The notes below the pieces were generated by a model, which made no database searches, was not told the origin of the DNA, and worked only from the letters and a program-made list of their open reading frames with translations. Position numbers and translations under genes: made by a program. Below, one piece after another: positions 61,532 through 64,000 of a DNA stretch of 64,000 nt (positions are counted from its first letter, which is position 1; every line of letters starts with the position of its first letter). The stretch is taken from assembly GCF_000332315.1 (NCBI RefSeq), contig NZ_KB235939.1, positions 173,750 to 237,749 on the forward strand, written 5' to 3'. Source of the stretch: Prochlorothrix hollandica PCC 9006 = CALU 1027 (GTDB taxonomy: Bacteria > Cyanobacteriota > Cyanobacteriia > Prochlorotrichales > Prochlorotrichaceae).

Positions 61532-62548
61532 ATGGCTCCCGCAGTTTTAATCGACAACCTTCAAAAACGCTATGGCTCCGTCGAAGCCCTTAAAAATCTC
61601 TCCCTCAGCATCGAGCCAGGGGAATTATTCGGCATCCTCGGACCCAATGGAGCTGGCAAAACCACGACTCTCCGCTGTCTCTGCACCCTGTCTCGTCCCG
61701 ATGGGGGTCGCTTGGATGTGGATGGGATTTCGGTGTTGGATAACCCCAAGGTGGCACGGCAGAAGCTGGGTTATGTGGCCCAGGAAGTGGCCCTCGATAA
61801 GGTGCTCACGGGTCGAGAACTGCTGCGGCTCCAGGCGGCGATTTACCATATTCCAGGGGCTGCTATTAACCAGCGAGTGGAGTCCATGGTGGAACTGCTG
61901 GGGCTGCAAGAGTGGGCGAACCAGAAGTCTGGAACCTATTCGGGGGGGATCCGCAAGCGTCTGGACTTGGCCATGGGTCTGTTGCACCAGCCGAAGGTGT
62001 TGGTGTTGGATGAACCGACGGTGGGGTTAGACATCGAAAGCCGCACGGTCATTTGGCAGTTTTTGCGCCAACTGCGGCAGCAGGGCATCACCGTTTTGTT
62101 GACGAGCCATTACCTGGAAGAAATTGATGCCTTGGCCGATCGCGTTGCCATTATTGACCAAGGCACCGTCATTGCCACGGGTACCCCCTCGGAACTGAAG
62201 GACCGGGTGGGGGGCGATCGCATCACCCTGCGGCTGCGGGAATTTTCCCCCCTAGAGGAAGCGGAAGCCGCCAAAACCCTGCTGCAATCCCTGGATAGCG
62301 TGGAAGACGTGATTATCAACAGTGCCCAAGGTAACTCCCTCAATTTGGTGGTCAAGTCCGCCAATGCCTTGGGCTTAGTGCAAACAGCTTTGACGGAGGC
62401 CCAGTTGCCCACCTTTGGCATTGCCCAGTCCCGCCCTAGCCTGGATGATGTCTATCTGGCGGCGACGGGACGAACTCTGATGGATGCGGAGTTGGCCGCT
62501 GCGGGTAGCCGGGATCCCAAAGCGGAACGCAAACAGAATATGCGCTAG
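61532..62548 (+). CDS. ABC transporter ATPase, DrrA-type
   Basis: This 338-residue ATPase has Walker A GPNGAGKTT (37-45), the signature YSGGIRKRLDLAMG, Walker B VLVLDEP and GLDI, and a C-terminal domain ending RPSLDDVYLAATGR, typical of daunorubicin-resistance (DrrA) type ATPases. A partner ABC-2 permease is not adjacent: the next gene is a small unrelated membrane protein. The substrate is unknown. Confidence 0.88.
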   Translation: MAPAVLIDNLQKRYGSVEALKNLSLSIEPGELFGILGPNGAGKTTTLRCLCTLSRPDGGRLDVDGISVLDNPKVARQKLGYVAQEVALDKVLTGRELLRLQAAIYHIPGAAINQRVESMVELLGLQEWANQKSGTYSGGIRKRLDLAMGLLHQPKVLVLDEPTVGLDIESRTVIWQFLRQLRQQGITVLLTSHYLEEIDALADRVAIIDQGTVIATGTPSELKDRVGGDRITLRLREFSPLEEAEAAKTLLQSLDSVEDVIINSAQGNSLNLVVKSANALGLVQTALTEAQLPTFGIAQSRPSLDDVYLAATGRTLMDAELAAAGSRDPKAERKQNMR

Positions 62549-62694
62549 GGCAAGATCCGGCTCCATCCCACTTTAGACGGGCCAGAGGCCCCACCCAAGA
62601 GGTTGTTGTCAGCCGTCTCGGCTATCCCTGAGCGAAAGTGAGATACACCTCAAGATCCGTCCTCTGCCTGTTGCCCCCGTTGATTCCTAGCCCC

Positions 62695-62820
62695 AACCCT
62701 TCTAGCTCTAACTCTTCTAGCTCTAACTCTTCTAGATCTAAATCTTCTAGCCCCAACCCTTTTAGCCCCAACTTTCCTTACTCCAACTCTTCTAGCCCCA
62801 AGCCTCCTAGCCCCATTCGT
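62695..62820. repeat. Tandem TCTAGCTCTAACTCT repeat
   Basis: About eight 15-base units (TCTAGCTCTAACTCT, drifting to CCTAGCCCCAACCCT) fill most of the gap before the next gene. Confidence 0.88.
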
Positions 62821-62854
62821 TGCCACCGATCGCGCCCCGTCTCCCCCTAAACCC

Positions 62855-63277
62855 TTGGCCAAACCCCCGCCCCCGTCTTTGCCTCCCCGCCCCTCCGTTG
62901 ATGAAGGGGCATTTGCCGATCGCCGTGAACAACAACGGCTGCGGTTATTTATTTACCTGATTCCGTTGGTGGGCTTTTTCCCGGCCCTGTGGTGTTTCTA
63001 TGGCAAAGGTTCCCGGCGATCGGCAACCCTGGTTAGCCGCCGGGAGCGCCAAGTCAGTCGCATGGCCATCACCCTGGGGCTGGGCTGGCTGGTGGCGACG
63101 ATCCTGGTGACGACGGGCAGTTCGTTAGCTGAACTGCCTGAGGTGGGGCGGCTGGTGTTGGGCAGCGGTCTGACTTCGGGCTATTTCCTGGTCAATTTCT
63201 GGCTGATGGTACAGTTGTGGCGTAATCAACGGCTCTGGATTCCCGGTATTAGTGACCTGGGCGATCGCCTGCCTTAG
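62855..63277 (+). CDS. Small membrane protein, function unknown
   Basis: This 140-residue protein has a Pro-rich start, then three hydrophobic segments (LFIYLIPLVGFFPALWCFY, MAITLGLGWLVATILVTTG, and LTSGYFLVNFWLMVQLW). The Arg-rich segment (SRRERQVSR) between helices is probably cytoplasmic. I recall similar cyanobacterial membrane proteins without a known function. The start is TTG at 62855; the true start could be slightly downstream or, since the frame stays open, upstream. Confidence 0.6.
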   Translation: MAKPPPPSLPPRPSVDEGAFADRREQQRLRLFIYLIPLVGFFPALWCFYGKGSRRSATLVSRRERQVSRMAITLGLGWLVATILVTTGSSLAELPEVGRLVLGSGLTSGYFLVNFWLMVQLWRNQRLWIPGISDLGDRLP

Positions 63278-63295
63278 GGGTGCCGCTTGGGCGGC

Positions 63296-63395
63296 CCTCA
63301 CCCTAAATCCCTCTCCCAAAGCGGGCGAGGGACTTTGAAGAATTCTGGCTCCCCTTCTCCCAGGGCGGGAGAAGGGGCTGGGGGATGAGGGATGA
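63296..63395. repeat. R5 repeat and short AT-rich repeats
   Basis: CCCTCACCCTAAATCCCTCT...GAAGAATTCTGGCTCCCCTT...GGCGGGAGAAGGGGCTGGGG. It is followed at about 63476-63530 by GCAGAAATTA and ATATCTCAGC units before the last gene. Confidence 0.78.
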
Positions 63396-63539
63396 AGATC
63401 AAGTTGCCAAACTGGGATGCTCCCTGCCTTAATCCCCCCAAAAACCGCCGATCTGTTCATTATTTCTAAGAATATCGCAGAAATTAGCAGAAATTAGCAG
63501 AAATCCGCAGAATATCTCAGCATATCTCAGATCTAACCT

Positions 63540-64000
63540 ATGGCCAGTATTACCTTCGACCATGTAACCAAACGCTACGACAACGGTTTTGTGGCGGTGG
63601 AGGATTTGAATCTGACCGTGGCCGATCGGGAATTCTTAGTGTTGGTGGGTCCCTCCGGGTGCGGTAAAACCACCTCCCTGCGCCTCTTGGCAGGGCTAGA
63701 AACCCTCTCCCAGGGCAACCTTTATATTGACGATCGCTGCGTCAACACCCTCCCGGCCAAAGACCGCAACATTGCCATGGTCTTCCAGTCCTACGCCCTC
63801 TATCCCCACATGACCGTGTTTGAGAACATGGCCTTTGGTCTGAGCCTCCAGGGGGTGCCCAAATCCACCATTGCCCAACAGGTGCGCCAAGCGGCCCAAC
63901 AACTGGACATCGAACCCCTGCTCGATCGCAAACCCAAGGAACTATCGGGGGGCCAACGGCAGCGGGTGGCCGTGGGGCGGGCCATTGTTCGCCATCCCGC
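63540..64000 (+). CDS. ABC transporter ATPase, MalK/UgpC type (partial)
   Basis: The first 153 codons of a CUT1-type ATPase: MASITFDHVTKRYDNGFVAV, Walker A GPSGCGKTT, Q-loop MVFQSYALYPHMTVFENMAF and signature LSGGQRQRVAVGRA. These ATPases energise uptake of sugars, glycosylglycerol or glycerol-3-phosphate with separate permeases and binding proteins. The Walker B and regulatory domain are beyond the window edge. Confidence 0.93.
   Translation, partial: MASITFDHVTKRYDNGFVAVEDLNLTVADREFLVLVGPSGCGKTTSLRLLAGLETLSQGNLYIDDRCVNTLPAKDRNIAMVFQSYALYPHMTVFENMAFGLSLQGVPKSTIAQQVRQAAQQLDIEPLLDRKPKELSGGQRQRVAVGRAIVRHP

Noticed and set aside
61876-62030. Search for a riboswitch or attenuator before the DrrA-type ATPase and argJ genes
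   Set aside because: Upstream regions hold only R5 or R4 repeats and show no recognisable aptamer consensus.

Overview
The window is chromosomal DNA of an oxygenic phototroph, almost certainly a cyanobacterium. It carries chlorophyll synthase (ChlG), Psb28, a high-light-inducible protein, flavodiiron protein Flv3, photorespiratory glycerate kinase, the phylloquinone genes menC and menE with a DHNA-CoA-type thioesterase, and the plastid/cyanobacterial families Ycf20, Ycf35 and Ycf46. The octamer GCGATCGC (HIP1) is scattered through genes on both strands, as in many cyanobacterial genomes. A filamentous, repeat-rich genus such as Prochlorothrix would fit, but no genus can be fixed from the sequence.

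Layout. 1-5 kb: a cut IS200/IS605-type fragment, hli with a clear promoter, a type II NADH dehydrogenase, a membrane protein and a complete tnpB element. 5-14 kb: an HHxxxDG acyltransferase, a bestrophin, glycerate kinase, Ycf20, a GT-C glycosyltransferase and minD-minE. 14-24 kb: flv3, an SDR, a cytochrome P450 relic trapped between two mobile repeats, an acyltransferase-3, a winged-helix AAA+ protein, small conserved proteins, a gamma-carbonic anhydrase and an FHA/MshEN protein. 24-38 kb: a frameshifted DDE insertion sequence, typA, psb28, an ArsR-ABC pair, a methyltransferase, chlG with an ArsA-like ATPase and DUF2862 gene upstream, tRNA-Val(UAC), a response regulator, and two identically deleted derivatives of the tnpB element. 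38-52 kb: an Hpt protein, menC-menE, a thioesterase and LprI lipoprotein, murD, a PIN toxin-antitoxin pair, ycf35-ycf46 with a ribbon-helix-helix gene, and infC. 52-64 kb: a Gld-like ABC exporter cluster (ATPase, permease, GldG-like, DUF4340), argJ, an orphan DrrA-type ATPase, and the start of a MalK/UgpC-type ATPase cut by the window edge.

Intergenic DNA is dominated by short mobile and palindromic repeats. R1 is about 103 bp, ten copies, with 16-bp terminal inverted repeats and a covarying central hairpin. R2 is about 283 bp, four copies, with one exact 9-bp target duplication. R3 is about 96 bp with 4-bp target duplications and is nested inside R1 and R4. R4 is a palindrome of about 72 bp. 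R5 (CCCTCACCCTAAATCCCTCT) and R6 (TAGGTTGGGT/GAAACCCAAC) are simpler repeats. Short tandem repeats are frequent both between genes and as in-frame linkers.

The most notable unit is the tnpB element. Opposite tnpB it encodes an intact 46-residue ribbon-helix-helix protein. A conserved ATGCTA-N7-TAGCAT palindrome lies at the tnpB start. Two 617-bp derivatives have lost the catalytic body of tnpB yet keep this gene, the palindrome, both ends and the 3' region expected to specify the guide RNA.
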